Part shown: positions 13,513-13,553 of the stretch, one piece after another
Position numbering within the stretch: the first letter of the stretch is position 1
Layout of the letters: each line of letters begins with the position of its first letter
Source of the DNA: Planctomycetales bacterium
Lineage (GTDB): Bacteria > Planctomycetota > Phycisphaerae > SM23-33
Direction: 5' to 3'
NCBI GenBank assembly: GCA_030631125.1
Contig: DAOVLS010000025.1
Coordinates: 1 to 13,553 of the forward strand
DNA: 13,553 nt
Position numbers and translations under genes: made by a program
Notes under the pieces: model-generated
What the model was told of the DNA's origin: nothing
What the model saw: the letters and a program-made list of their open reading frames with translations, nothing else
Database searches by the model: none

Positions 13513-13553
13513 TCACTTCTTCCGTCGTCGCAGCATCGCCACAGCGCCCAGCA
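13513..13553 (-). CDS. C-terminal tail of a second PEP-CTERM protein (partial)
   Basis: Reading leftwards from the right edge, the minus strand ends a frame with LGAVAMLRRRKK and TGA (13515-13513), the hydrophobic end and basic anchor of a PEP-CTERM signal. It is identical in protein, and nearly in DNA, to the tail of the 1125-residue surface protein ending at 5616. The body of the gene lies outside the window. The identification rests on this 37-base identity and the shared frame and stop position, so it is firm for the tail but says nothing of the rest. Confidence 0.75.
   Translation of the reverse strand, partial: LGAVAMLRRRKK

Overview
The window most resembles a chromosomal segment of a planctomycete, probably of the Phycisphaerae type. 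The markers are a very large exported protein with paired GDxDxDGD dockerin-like motifs and a PEP-CTERM tail, the tail of a second PEP-CTERM protein at the right edge, and several lipoproteins carrying LamG, heparinase-like, chitobiase-like and carbohydrate-binding-like domains. This placement is inference from protein families; there is no rRNA or other marker gene in the window.

Layout. On the minus strand from the left are: a LamG lipoprotein truncated by the window edge (1-325); a 1170-residue LamG/heparinase II/III-like lipoprotein translationally coupled to it by an ATGA overlap (322-3834); a small STAS-domain protein with its own sigma70-like promoter (3948-4286); a period-7 inverted repeat element (4357-4483); a long, divergent RNase HII-like protein (4490-5458); and a 1125-residue C39-like-peptidase/beta-repeat/dockerin/PEP-CTERM protein (5616-8993). 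A 344-bp divergent intergenic region follows. On the plus strand come a mannose-1-phosphate guanylyltransferase (9338-10411), a second period-7 hairpin filling the whole gap, a YqgF/RuvX-type protein (10495-10956) and, coupled to it by another ATGA overlap, a 627-residue TIM-barrel-like lipoprotein with chitobiase-like and carbohydrate-binding-like C-terminal domains (10953-12836). Converging on the minus strand are an FHA-domain protein (12898-13341) and the last 12 codons of another PEP-CTERM protein (13513-13553).

How the genes fit together. Most of the coding capacity is exported or surface protein for binding and probably cleaving polysaccharides (two LamG lipoproteins, one with a lyase-like domain, and the TIM-barrel lipoprotein) or for building a surface layer (the PEP-CTERM proteins). 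The guanylyltransferase supplies GDP-mannose, a precursor of surface glycans. The STAS and FHA proteins are signalling modules without visible partners here.

Most unusual signals: heptameric (7-bp period) repeats in three intergenic gaps, in two related sequence flavours, two of them forming long inverted repeats and two of them framing the guanylyltransferase gene in opposite orientation; a cysteine-peptidase-like head on a PEP-CTERM-anchored repeat stalk; a TIM-barrel lipoprotein I cannot assign to a known glycosidase family; and a 37-bp identical PEP-CTERM coding tail shared by two separate genes.
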